A stretch of 64,000 nucleotides of DNA from Vibrio sonorensis. Its GTDB lineage: Bacteria; Pseudomonadota; Gammaproteobacteria; Enterobacterales; Vibrionaceae. The stretch's first letter is position 1; each line of letters opens with the position of its first letter. Positions 54,454-61,785 of this stretch are shown here, piece by piece. The notes under the pieces were generated by a model. That model saw nothing but the letters and a program-made list of their open reading frames with translations, made no database searches and was not told the DNA's origin. The position numbers were made by a program, and so were the translations under genes. The stretch lies in the NCBI RefSeq assembly GCF_001854765.1, contig NZ_LJJE01000112.1:62001-126000 (forward strand), read 5' to 3'.

Positions 54454-55011
54454 TTGAATTCAAAAGAGCTAGATTTGGAGCATCTACCACTCCAAAGTAA
54501 ATTAGTCAGATCAGCGTGTGCCGCTTTTGTTACTGAAGAAGATGTTGTCGCGGCTGTTTTGTTAGGCTCATTGGCGGCTGGCGGTGGTGACCGTGTTTCT
54601 GACGCTGACATTATTGTCTTTACCAAGAATGGCTTTCATAAGTCAGCGGAAAAATGTTTTTCAGCTTTTGAATATGGTAAAGAGATATTTTATCAACTCA
54701 ATGGTTTTCACAGCGATAATGCTTACTTTAAGAAATACATTTTTAATGATCTAACTAGCGCTGAAATCCATTTTTTGGATTTAAGTGAATCTTTCGGTAT
54801 CTCAAAGCCTTTCAAAGTTTTATTTGATAAAAATGGTGTTGTAGAGCAAAGGTTAACTGATGAACCCGCACCAAAGCACGAGAATTTTCCAGCATATACC
54901 TATGGTGATGAAGGTCTAACTTGGGAGCTATTTGATTGTATTAAGTGGATAAGTCGAGGTAATCATGAGTTGGCAAAAAATCATTTAAAAAAGCTTGTGG
55001 GGCAGTTTTGA
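54454..55011 (+). CDS. Nucleotidyltransferase-fold protein (MNT/KNT type)
   Basis: The core LLGSLAAGGGDRVSDADI is the GSx(9-11)DxD pattern of nucleotidyltransferases. I choose TTG 54454, because GGAGGTG lies six bases upstream and gives 185 residues; an in-frame ATG at 54379 has no such site. An aminoglycoside-type or protein-AMPylating role is possible. The C-terminal half has a helical part (GLTWELFDCIKWISRGNHELAK) as in HEPN/MNT-like proteins, but no partner HEPN gene is adjacent. I cannot name the substrate. Confidence 0.78.
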   Translation: MNSKELDLEHLPLQSKLVRSACAAFVTEEDVVAAVLLGSLAAGGGDRVSDADIIVFTKNGFHKSAEKCFSAFEYGKEIFYQLNGFHSDNAYFKKYIFNDLTSAEIHFLDLSESFGISKPFKVLFDKNGVVEQRLTDEPAPKHENFPAYTYGDEGLTWELFDCIKWISRGNHELAKNHLKKLVGQF

Positions 55012-55106
55012 CTGATATGAAAACTCTATAATAAAGCGACTATCTTCAAACAGGTTATATGAGCTTGTGGGCTTTCTGCGACACATTTTATTGTTTTCGC
55101 AATTGA

Positions 55107-55137
55107 ATGTGATGGCCATTTTGCTTGGCCATCACAT
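55107..55137. terminator. Hairpin between convergent genes
   Basis: ATGTGATGGCC, a nine-base loop and GGCCATCACAT make a perfect 11-base stem. It lies 9 bases past the stop of the leftward 145-residue gene and about 95 bases past the nucleotidyltransferase stop. There is no strong U tract. Confidence 0.55.
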
Positions 55138-55145
55138 AGCTGTAT

Positions 55146-55583
55146 TTATAAGTTAACAAAATCTCCGGTGTTTGCTCCAATAACAACTTTCACGCCAAGG
55201 TCCGAGATGAAATACCAATAAGGCTCTTTAATTTCAGGGTGAAGAGGTTTGAAGAGAGCTATTGCGGTGAAACGTCCGCCCCAATCACCAGTGTGGAAAA
55301 GTTCGATTGCTCTTTTATAGTCAACATTGTACTCATTAAACACTGCAACCCCTAGTGGGTAGGGAATAGGTTTGGCTTGAGTACAACCGATTAAAGGAGG
55401 GTTTGCGCTGTAAAATTCATAACAGTTACCTTCCCACTGAACAATATAGTCAAACCCTACAACGTCCTCTGGGTTCGAAGCCAATTGAGTATTAAGGCGA
55501 CCTTCTTTTTTTACTAGTCCTTCAAACTCAGTGTGTAATCCCATGTTTTTGGCAGCATCTATCATGTTTTTTTCATTGTTCAT
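55146..55583 (-). CDS. Hypothetical protein in an operon with the cystatin-like gene
   Basis: The 145-residue soluble protein begins MNNEKNMIDAAKNMGLHTEF and has a short helical start, then strands (YIVQWEGNCYEFYSANP, YWYFISDLGVKVVIG). It has no signal peptide or transmembrane segment and belongs to no family I know. AGAGGA precedes the ATG. The start is 26 bases after the cystatin-like stop and both genes run leftward, so they are very probably co-transcribed. The two may form an inhibitor/partner pair, but that is only inference from position. Confidence 0.7.
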   Translation of the reverse strand: MNNEKNMIDAAKNMGLHTEFEGLVKKEGRLNTQLASNPEDVVGFDYIVQWEGNCYEFYSANPPLIGCTQAKPIPYPLGVAVFNEYNVDYKRAIELFHTGDWGGRFTAIALFKPLHPEIKEPYWYFISDLGVKVVIGANTGDFVNL

Positions 55584-55609
55584 GATATGTCCTCTATTTC
55601 GAATATAAG

Positions 55610-55909
55610 TTATGGATTAATAGTTACAATGTCTCTAATTACGTAGGTTATGTTGCCTTCTTTATCCGGCAAGGATGCAAATACGGATACTTTTGCTAGG
55701 TATGCGTTATCTTCAGGGATAACTACGGAAGCTCTACAGAAAAATGTGTAATTCATACCAGCAACGACTTGGTATTGCACTGCTAGTGGTTGATAATCCA
55801 CGCCAACCAAAGTGTTAACTACTTCGAAAGCACTTATTATTTGGTCGTCAAAATCTTTAGCTAGAATAAGAGGCTGGTAACCGCCACATGAATTAGTTGT
55901 ATTTGTCAT
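55610..55909 (-). CDS. Stefin/cystatin-like cysteine protease inhibitor
   Basis: ATG 55909 has AAGGACG five bases upstream and gives 99 residues. The order of motifs is that of type-1 cystatins: an early Gly-Gly (CGGYQP), a helix with FDDQIISAFEVVN, the papain-wedge loop QVVAG followed by NYTF, and FASLPDKEG in the place of the second hairpin loop. Eukaryotic stefins use these to block papain-like proteases. There is no signal peptide from this start, so it would be cytoplasmic. A longer frame upstream contains a hydrophobic stretch, but it lacks a ribosome site and overlaps the probable promoter. Confidence 0.72.
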   Translation of the reverse strand: MTNTTNSCGGYQPLILAKDFDDQIISAFEVVNTLVGVDYQPLAVQYQVVAGMNYTFFCRASVVIPEDNAYLAKVSVFASLPDKEGNITYVIRDIVTINP

Positions 55910-56147
55910 AATTTCGTCCTTGGTTAGAATATTAAACCAAGAGAAGCATAGTATACCAATTGCATATAAAATGGTGATCGATGCCATATTTTTAGCAAGT
56001 TGATTGGATTGGCGGATGATGGCGTTGCTTCCTATCAAGCATATCAAGGTCAAATGGCGGGCACTAAAAGGTAGAGATTGCTGTACAAACGGACAAAAAC
56101 AAAAATCAAAAAAAAGCGACCGTTGTTTTAAACGCAGTATCAATTTC

Positions 56148-56195
56148 TTGCTCACAACAATTAGTTTAACTATAATTTGTACGATTTTTTGTACA
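56148..56195 (+). promoter_or_regulatory. Promoter and operator-like repeat of the toxin-antitoxin operon
   Basis: TTGCTC (56148-56153) and a perfect TATAAT (56171-56176) are 17 bases apart, an excellent sigma-70 promoter. Directly after it lies TGTAC, eight bases and GTACA (about 56178-56195), an inverted repeat where an antitoxin dimer could bind and autoregulate. Confidence 0.72.
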
Positions 56196-56209
56196 GTTTG
56201 GAGTTAAGT

Positions 56210-56491
56210 ATGGGTCGTATTCATCTCGATAAAGACATTCAGCCGTTGTCTGAGTTTCGTGCGGGTGTTGCTTCTTATATCAAGCAAATCAATGAGACTC
56301 GCCGTCCTTTGGTAATTACGCAACGTGGTAAAGGCGTCGCCGTAGTTCTCGATGTTGCTGAGTATGAAGCAATGCAAGAAAAAATAGAATTACTGGAAGA
56401 GTTGCACACGGCTGAAACTCAATTAGCGTCAGGCCAAGGTGTTTCCAACGATGATGCGCGTACTCAAGTACTGGGGCGCATTAAAAAATGA
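56210..56491 (+). CDS. Antitoxin, Phd/YefM family
   Basis: From ATG 56210 (GGAG upstream) the product is 93 residues with the Phd/YefM fold: IQPLSEFRAGVASYIKQINETRRPLVITQRGKGVAVVLDVAEYEAM. The C-terminal tail is helical and charged (LHTAETQLASGQ) and would wrap the toxin. It overlaps the toxin start by four bases. It should repress its own promoter through the TGTAC/GTACA element. Confidence 0.93.
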   Translation: MGRIHLDKDIQPLSEFRAGVASYIKQINETRRPLVITQRGKGVAVVLDVAEYEAMQEKIELLEELHTAETQLASGQGVSNDDARTQVLGRIKK

Positions 56492-56775
56492 AGGTAGTTT
56501 GGTCTCCATTAGCACTTCAGAAGTTAGGTGACTTAGCGGAGTTCATTTCTTTGGATAATCCATCTGCGGCAGAAAAATGGGTAAATGAGGTTTTTGATAT
56601 AACTAAACTACTTGGAAGTATGCCCGAAATGGGGCGCTTTGTTCCCGAAATACCTAATATGAGCTATCGTGAAATCATCTTTGGCAACTATCGAATCATC
56701 TACAGCATAAGTCATGAAATACGTGTGCTAACCGTTCGCAATTGTCGTCAAATACTTTCGGCAGATGACGTGTAA
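56488..56775 (+). CDS. Toxin, RelE/ParE family
   Basis: The 95-residue protein has the RelE/ParE pattern: WSPLALQKLGDLAEFISLDNPSAAEKWVNEV, MGRFVPEIPNMSYREIIFGNYRIIYSI and a late VRNCRQIL. ParE members poison DNA gyrase, while RelE members cut mRNA on the ribosome. The arginine-tyrosine pattern here fits the ParE side, but I cannot separate them with confidence. It is coupled by ATGA overlap to the antitoxin, forming a stabilising addiction module. Confidence 0.92.
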   Translation: MKVVWSPLALQKLGDLAEFISLDNPSAAEKWVNEVFDITKLLGSMPEMGRFVPEIPNMSYREIIFGNYRIIYSISHEIRVLTVRNCRQILSADDV

Positions 56776-57149
56776 CAGTGTGCTATGACAGAAAGTTCAA
56801 AAATGGGTTCATAACGCGTCCTGTTTTTTGGGTCTTAGTTTTTACGACGTCTCGTTTTTTTAGTATTTCTCCCCTGTTTAATTGACCATTATTTTTTTAT
56901 GTTTGAGCTAATGTGTTGCATCCAAATCTAGCAATCTAACTGATGCAGTTTAGCCCGAAAATCTTGCAGTTGACACTCCTTAATTTAGAAGCCCCAAAAA
57001 GGTCTTTAATGCCATAGTACAGACATAGGTTTTCAGTTAATTATGTCATACGAAAATTAGTGATTGTCCATGGTAACACCAGCTCTCGCTATTTTGTTTT
57101 AAAATTTGAAGCGTTGCTTAATATAAATTCGGGTGCAAGGAGGTGCATT
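56776..57149. other. Intergenic region after the toxin-antitoxin pair
   Basis: About 370 AT-rich bases. It has several short T runs (56820-56870) but no clear stem. No attC-like core site or repeat is visible. It ends with AAGGAGG six bases before the TTG of the VOC gene. I see no gene. Confidence 0.5.
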
Positions 57150-57521
57150 TTGATTAGTCATATTGATCATGTTGTTCTGACGGTAGCGGACATAGAACGT
57201 TCGGTTCAGTTTTACAAACGAGTTTTAAACATGGAAGAACATTTGTTCGCAAACAACCGGAAAGCTGTCAAATTTGGGAATCAGAAGATTAACTTTCAGC
57301 TTTTAGGGCAAGAACCGAGAAACATGGCAAGTGTTGGCTCTGGAGATTTATGTTTAATATCTACTTGGCCGATAGATAAGATATTACTCCATTTGTGCGA
57401 ATCAGGTGTTGAAGTCATTGAAGGTCCCGTTCAAAAATCTGGAGCAAATGGTTCAATTCAATCAGTCTATTTTCTCGATCCTGATTCAAACTTAATTGAG
57501 GTCAGTGTTTACGAAAAATAG
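57150..57521 (+). CDS. VOC-family protein (glyoxalase/extradiol dioxygenase fold)
   Basis: The 123-residue protein shows the VOC pattern: ISHIDHVVLTVADIERSVQFYKRVLNME, KINFQLLG and VYFLDPDSNLIEVSVYE, with His and Glu metal positions. TTG 57150 is chosen because AAGGAGG lies exactly six bases upstream; the longer frame from 57060 adds a non-conserved leader. Members bind antibiotics such as fosfomycin and bleomycin or isomerise small molecules. The substrate is unknown. Confidence 0.85.
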   Translation: MISHIDHVVLTVADIERSVQFYKRVLNMEEHLFANNRKAVKFGNQKINFQLLGQEPRNMASVGSGDLCLISTWPIDKILLHLCESGVEVIEGPVQKSGANGSIQSVYFLDPDSNLIEVSVYEK

Positions 57522-57627
57522 TTATCCTTGATAAAAAATATGGCACAAGTACTAAACTCAATCGCGAATAATGCTGATTTTTCGCTGCTGGCAATAATTG
57601 GGCGTCAAAAATAAATGGAGGTCAACA

Positions 57628-57720
57628 ATGATTAAGTTAGTCGGTGATACTCAGATTGAGATGTATCTTGCACATGCATTAAAGTTAAAGAGAATAAAGC
57701 GACTTTCCTTTCAAAACTAG
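57628..57720 (+). CDS. Possible very small ORF (30 residues)
   Basis: GGAGGTC precedes ATG 57628, which opens a 30-residue frame (MIKLVGDTQIEMYLAHALKL...) ending at TAG 57720. The hairpin that follows begins at the stop. It has good translation signals but no recognised family. It could be the start of a truncated gene, a leader peptide or chance. Confidence 0.35.
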   Translation: MIKLVGDTQIEMYLAHALKLKRIKRLSFQN

Positions 57721-57764
57721 CGTGCCATTTTCGCATAGCTCACCACTATGGCACACTAGCTTTT
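57717..57764 (+). terminator. Probable terminator hairpin
   Basis: CTAGCGTGCCAT (57717-57728) and ATGGCACACTAG (57748-57759) pair over 12 bases with one wobble. A 19-base loop lies between and CTTTT follows. It lies just before the kinase-like gene, separating it from the upstream genes. Confidence 0.6.
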
Positions 57765-57799
57765 GGCGCTTTAACAAGGTGTTGCAACGCAGGTGAGCT

Positions 57800-58576
57800 A
57801 TGAGTAGACAAGATTTATCAAAGATGGGCTCTGCGAGAGTATCTGTAGAAACATTAGGCGGGGTTAACTGTGTGCTTAAGCAAGGTGCATCAGAAGTGGA
57901 GATAAACTTTTACCAATCAGCTGCACCAAACTTAATGGGGATAAACACCCCAAAATTATTAAAAATAGACAAAGACCATCTGTACATAGAGCATATTCCA
58001 AATAGTTTATCGCTCATGGAGTTACGAACTGAGCCAGATTTATTTTCTCAACTGGCAGCCCTTCATTGTTCTCAATATATTCCTACTTTTGCTGCCAAGA
58101 AGCATGAATGGACAGCGTTCGCCACAGACCAAGCCCTTAAAGTACTAAATCTCCCTGATGGTGTGGAGTACTCAATAAGACGGATAGCGTCGCTCTCCGA
58201 TTGTATCTTTGAATGCAAAATACTGATTTCTGGTGACACCAATGACAGCAACTGGGGTAAACGAAAAAACGGAGATCTAGTGTTGTTCGATTGGGAACGT
58301 TTTGGTCAAGGTAGCCCTGCTATTGATTTGGCACCTTTAGTTAGGGGGCTTGGCAACATCGGAGAGTACAGGGAAATTGCTACTCAATATATCAAGTACA
58401 ACCCAGTCCTTTCCGAAACCGAGTTACTAGAGCATCTGATTATTGCTAAGTGTTGGATAATCATAGAAGTCGTAAACATTTTAATTAGCCGAAACAATCC
58501 AGATAAAGGCAAGTATCTAAACTGGTATAGGGCTAACATTACTAAATGGTTGGTTTCAGTTGAAGGTGCATTATAA
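57800..58576 (+). CDS. Phosphotransferase-family protein (aminoglycoside/choline kinase fold)
   Basis: The 258-residue protein has a kinase-like N lobe (CVLKQGASEVEINFYQSAAP, YIEHIPNSLSLMEL) and the Brenner-type motif SGDTNDSNWG, then LVLFDWERFGQGSPAIDLAP. The expected HGDxxxxN is SGDTNDSN here, so the histidine is Ser while catalytic Asp and Asn are kept, and DWE supplies the metal-binding acid. It may phosphorylate a small molecule. CAGGTGAG precedes the ATG. The substrate is unknown and resistance should not be assumed. Confidence 0.8.
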   Translation: MSRQDLSKMGSARVSVETLGGVNCVLKQGASEVEINFYQSAAPNLMGINTPKLLKIDKDHLYIEHIPNSLSLMELRTEPDLFSQLAALHCSQYIPTFAAKKHEWTAFATDQALKVLNLPDGVEYSIRRIASLSDCIFECKILISGDTNDSNWGKRKNGDLVLFDWERFGQGSPAIDLAPLVRGLGNIGEYREIATQYIKYNPVLSETELLEHLIIAKCWIIIEVVNILISRNNPDKGKYLNWYRANITKWLVSVEGAL

Positions 58577-58709
58577 CAAATAACATTAGTGTCAATTAGT
58601 TATCGCGTTTTCACAAGACGGTTTCGAGGATGTCACCTAGCACATCTCTGCCCAAAACATGTTATCCATATACCTCTACTTTAATTCCGCTAAATCGATC
58701 TATTTATTA

Positions 58710-59602
58710 TTACTCCTGCATTTTCCACTTACTAATACTTGCTATGTGCTCGGGGCCGATGCCGCAGCATCCTCCGATGATATCAGCGCCTAAATCAAAC
58801 CAATTTTTGGCAAAGTGAAGGTAATCTTCGGGTGTTAGTTCCCTTATTTCAATTAAGCTGGCGTTGGCTTCGTGGTCTGGCTCTATAGGGGTAAAGTTGT
58901 TGGCGTATACACCAATCTTGATATCACTCTTTAGAGACGATTTCACCGCAGTAGCTTGTTCAATAGCGCTTGCCATCACTTCTGGTGTTGAGCAGTTAAA
59001 TAGAATGCTTCGCCACCAGCATCGATAACACTTTGGGTTGCTTGGAAAACAGACTCACCCGATCGCAGAGTTGAAGGACCTTCGTTACAATCACTTAATG
59101 TGAAGGAGTAGTGACAAGGGCATTTCGCTTCTTTTAACACGGAATGAATAACCGAGAGTTCTTCCAGACTTGCTATTGTTTCGGCAATCCATAAGTCGAC
59201 AAACGGTGCTTGCGCGTTATAAAGGTCGGCAAATATGCGTTTGGCTTCTTTTGTTCTAAATAGATCGGGGCGGTAGCTACCAAACGCTGGTGGTATCGCA
59301 CCAGCGACCTTGACGGGTTTACCACTCTTGTCCACTGAGTTGCGGGCGATTTTGGCTGCGATTCGCGCGAGTTTGGCACCATCGTTTTGGTAAGGCGTTG
59401 AGTCTAGATGAAAAGGGACGCATGCATAAGCATTGGTAATGATGATCTCTGCGCCAGCGTTAATAAACCTGTCATGAGCAAGGCCAACGTGAATAGGGGA
59501 CTCTATCAAAGCTTGAGCACTCCAAAGGGGCTGAGAGAATGGAGCGCCCATGGTTTTTAGCTCTCTTCCCATTCCACCATCCAACACAATCAGGTTTTTC
59601 AT
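58710..59602 (-). pseudogene. Homocysteine S-methyltransferase family protein, frameshifted
   Basis: The first frame begins IVLDGGMGRELKTMGAPF and shows TNAYACVPFHL and VAGAIPPAFGSYRPDLF. It stops after YLTAQHQK. One T is missing from a T run near 58998-59000 (TATTTAAC), and restored it reads FNCSTPEVM into the second frame with GGCCGIGPEHI. The three zinc cysteines (NC and GGCC) are thus present. Length is 3n+2 and restored 297 residues. Such enzymes make methionine from homocysteine with S-methylmethionine or another methyl donor. Confidence 0.85.
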
Positions 59603-59793
59603 ATCGCCTACTACTTAAATTGCTATCACGCTATATGAGTTAAGGATACTTGATGCAAATTGAATGCAACAGGTATTTCCGATTTTCGCCATTCTGCGAG
59701 CTACTCGTTGAGTTTACTCATTGCTTCTATTTTAAATGACTAATTGCGTTAACGTTGGTCATGTTGAAACGACTTATCGATAAAGGGGTCCTA

Positions 59794-60219
59794 ATGATCA
59801 CGAAACAACAGCTGTTAGGAGAATGGCGTCTAATTGATGCTGAAATGACAGTCAGCGGAAACACCAGTAAAACGTTCGACAGCACTAGGAAAATGGTCAA
59901 ACTGTTTACTGAAAGCCACTTCTCCTTCTATTCAAAAACAGAGGATAGACCACCATTTAGCGCAGAAGTGACAGATGAAGAGCGTTTACAAGCCAGTAAG
60001 ACGTTAGATGTAGGGGGAGGCACCTACAAACTGGAAGAAAATCGATACACCGAAAATGTAGTGTATTGCAGCTACCCCAACTACGAAGGCAAATCGATAA
60101 CTTTCGATCTGACTTTAGAAGGGGACACACTGATTCAACAAGGTGACTATCCACTCAAAGAGTTAGGTTTTGCAGAGGAAGATGGTTACGTTAGAGAAGT
60201 ATACAAAAAGCTTAGCTAA
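59794..60219 (+). CDS. Lipocalin-like domain protein
   Basis: From ATG 59794 (AAGGGG upstream) the product is 141 residues: MITKQQLLGEWRLIDAEMTVSG, KLFTESHFSFYS, LDVGGGTYKLEENRYTENVVYC and YEGKSITFDLTLEGDTLIQQG. The opening GxW and the repeated strand pattern fit the bacterial lipocalin-like (calycin) families that bind small hydrophobic ligands. No signal peptide from this start, so cytoplasmic. The role is unknown. Confidence 0.75.
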   Translation: MITKQQLLGEWRLIDAEMTVSGNTSKTFDSTRKMVKLFTESHFSFYSKTEDRPPFSAEVTDEERLQASKTLDVGGGTYKLEENRYTENVVYCSYPNYEGKSITFDLTLEGDTLIQQGDYPLKELGFAEEDGYVREVYKKLS

Positions 60220-60324
60220 ATTGGCGAAGTAGAGCCGTGCGATAAAAAAGTGGTGGAAAGTGAATGTAATTGAATAACCATTGTGACAATATAGTCTTTT
60301 AAGACAAGGACTTATATTTACAAA

Positions 60325-60792
60325 ATGGAATTTACTGCTGTTCAAGAAAATCACTTTGGTCAAATTGCTAAATTAATTACCACACCAGACGAATTATATT
60401 CTGTATGCCCGAATGGTCGTTTCCCGTGGGACGTAGAACAGATTGCAGAAATCGCGCAGCAAAGGTCGAACCTTACCGTAGTTAAAGACAACGATAAGGT
60501 GGTTGCCTTTGGCAATCTTTACAATGTGGTTGCCAATGAAAGTGCGTTTGTCGGTAACATCATCGTCTCCGATGAGTACAAAGGGAAGGGGATTGGTAAG
60601 CGTCTATTAGAATTTATGATTAATGAGTGCCGTGAAGGCCACAATGCCGTACCACACCTTTCTGTATTCAATTACAATACGCGTGCAATGCTTTTATATA
60701 CGAAACTCGGTTTTAAACCTTACGATGTAGAGCAACGAGCAAACCACAAAGGCGAACCTGTTGTCCTTATTCACATGCGCATGGAAAAATAG
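60325..60792 (+). CDS. GNAT-family N-acetyltransferase
   Basis: The 155-residue protein has motif A in IIVSDEYKGKGIGKRLLEFMI (YKGKGIG) and motif B in NYNTRAMLLYTKLGFKPY. It is the eighth acetyltransferase in the window. The substrate is unknown. Confidence 0.88.
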   Translation: MEFTAVQENHFGQIAKLITTPDELYSVCPNGRFPWDVEQIAEIAQQRSNLTVVKDNDKVVAFGNLYNVVANESAFVGNIIVSDEYKGKGIGKRLLEFMINECREGHNAVPHLSVFNYNTRAMLLYTKLGFKPYDVEQRANHKGEPVVLIHMRMEK

Positions 60793-60872
60793 TCAGAGGC
60801 ACGGCTATCAAACCCAGTTCGTACGTTAAAATCTAACCTTAAATACAAAAACAACTATTCAGGGAGTAAGTA

Positions 60873-61742
60873 ATGGACTCAACAAAAGTGGCGTTTATCG
60901 GGCTGGGAGTGATGGGTTTTCCTATGGCGGGGTATCTGAGCAAAGCTGGCTATGACACTCGGGTGTATAATCGCACAGCGCAAAAGGCACAAAAGTGGTG
61001 TGATACTTTCAAGGGCGCACACTTTTTAACGCCACAGCAAGCCGCACAAGATTGCGATTTTGTTTTCCTTTGTGTAGGCAATGATGATGATGTACGTAGT
61101 GTGGTGTACGGAGAAGATGGTGTTCTTGCCAGCATGCAAGAGGGCAGCGTTTTGGTCGATCACACGACAACTTCAGCTGAACTGGCAGAGGAGTTAGCCC
61201 AAGCTTGTGAAAAGCAATCTATCCAGTTTGTTGATGCACCAGTGTCTGGCGGTCAGGCAGGCGCGGAAAATGGTGCTTTAACCATCATGTGCGGTGGCGA
61301 AAGCCAAGCGTATGAAAAAGTGGCTCCAATTATGGAATGCTATGGAAAACAATCGGTATTGATGGGCAAAAATGGCCAAGGGCAACGCACTAAGATGGTA
61401 AACCAAATATGTATCGCCGGTATTCTAAAAGGCCTTAGTGAAGGTTTGCTCCTCGCCCAGCAAGCTGACCTCGATATCGAGCAACTGGTTGATGTGTTAA
61501 AGCACGGCGCTGCCGGTTCTTGGCAGATGGAAAACCGTGCGGTCACTATGGCTCAAGACAAGTTTGATTTTGGGTTTGCAATTGACTGGATGCACAAGGA
61601 CTTAGATATCTGCTTAAACGAAGCGAAAAGTTTGGGGGTTGAATTACCATTAACCAAGCAAGTGGATAACGAGTACCAAAAACTGCAAAAGCAGGGTTTA
61701 GGTAGAATGGATACCTCTGTATTGTTTAAAATCTACCAATAA
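60873..61742 (+). CDS. NAD(P)-dependent 3-hydroxyisobutyrate dehydrogenase-family oxidoreductase
   Basis: The 289-residue enzyme has the nucleotide motif GLGVMGFPMAGYL near residues 10-22, VDHTTTSAELAEEL, VDAPVSGGQAGAENGALTIM and the catalytic lysine in KMVNQICIAG. The family reduces short beta-hydroxy acids or semialdehydes (3-hydroxyisobutyrate, tartronate semialdehyde, succinic semialdehyde). GGGAG precedes the ATG. It is monocistronic, so its pathway is not shown by context. Confidence 0.93.
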   Translation: MDSTKVAFIGLGVMGFPMAGYLSKAGYDTRVYNRTAQKAQKWCDTFKGAHFLTPQQAAQDCDFVFLCVGNDDDVRSVVYGEDGVLASMQEGSVLVDHTTTSAELAEELAQACEKQSIQFVDAPVSGGQAGAENGALTIMCGGESQAYEKVAPIMECYGKQSVLMGKNGQGQRTKMVNQICIAGILKGLSEGLLLAQQADLDIEQLVDVLKHGAAGSWQMENRAVTMAQDKFDFGFAIDWMHKDLDICLNEAKSLGVELPLTKQVDNEYQKLQKQGLGRMDTSVLFKIYQ

Positions 61743-61757
61743 CACAAATCAAATAGA

Positions 61758-61785
61758 GTGAGGTTTGGCGAAAGCCGGACCTTAC
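61758..61785. terminator. Bidirectional terminator hairpin
   Basis: GTGAGGTTTGGC, a GAAA tetraloop and GCCGGACCTTAC pair over twelve bases with three G-U or A-C wobbles. It lies between the convergent dehydrogenase and exonuclease genes and overlaps the exonuclease stop. No long T tract follows. Confidence 0.5.

Noticed and set aside
55910..56155. Upstream extension of the cystatin-like gene with a hydrophobic segment that could look like a signal peptide
   Set aside because: No ribosome site before the upstream start codons; AAGGACG sits in front of ATG 55909; the extension crosses a probable promoter (TATACT on the minus strand) and overlaps the antitoxin promoter region.
53224..60792. Superintegron cassette array, suggested by many small single genes such as GNAT, VOC and toxin-antitoxin
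   Set aside because: No repeated attC-like sites (core GTTRRRY/RYYYAAC with imperfect palindrome) occur between the genes, gaps vary, and strands are mixed. No integrase is in the window.
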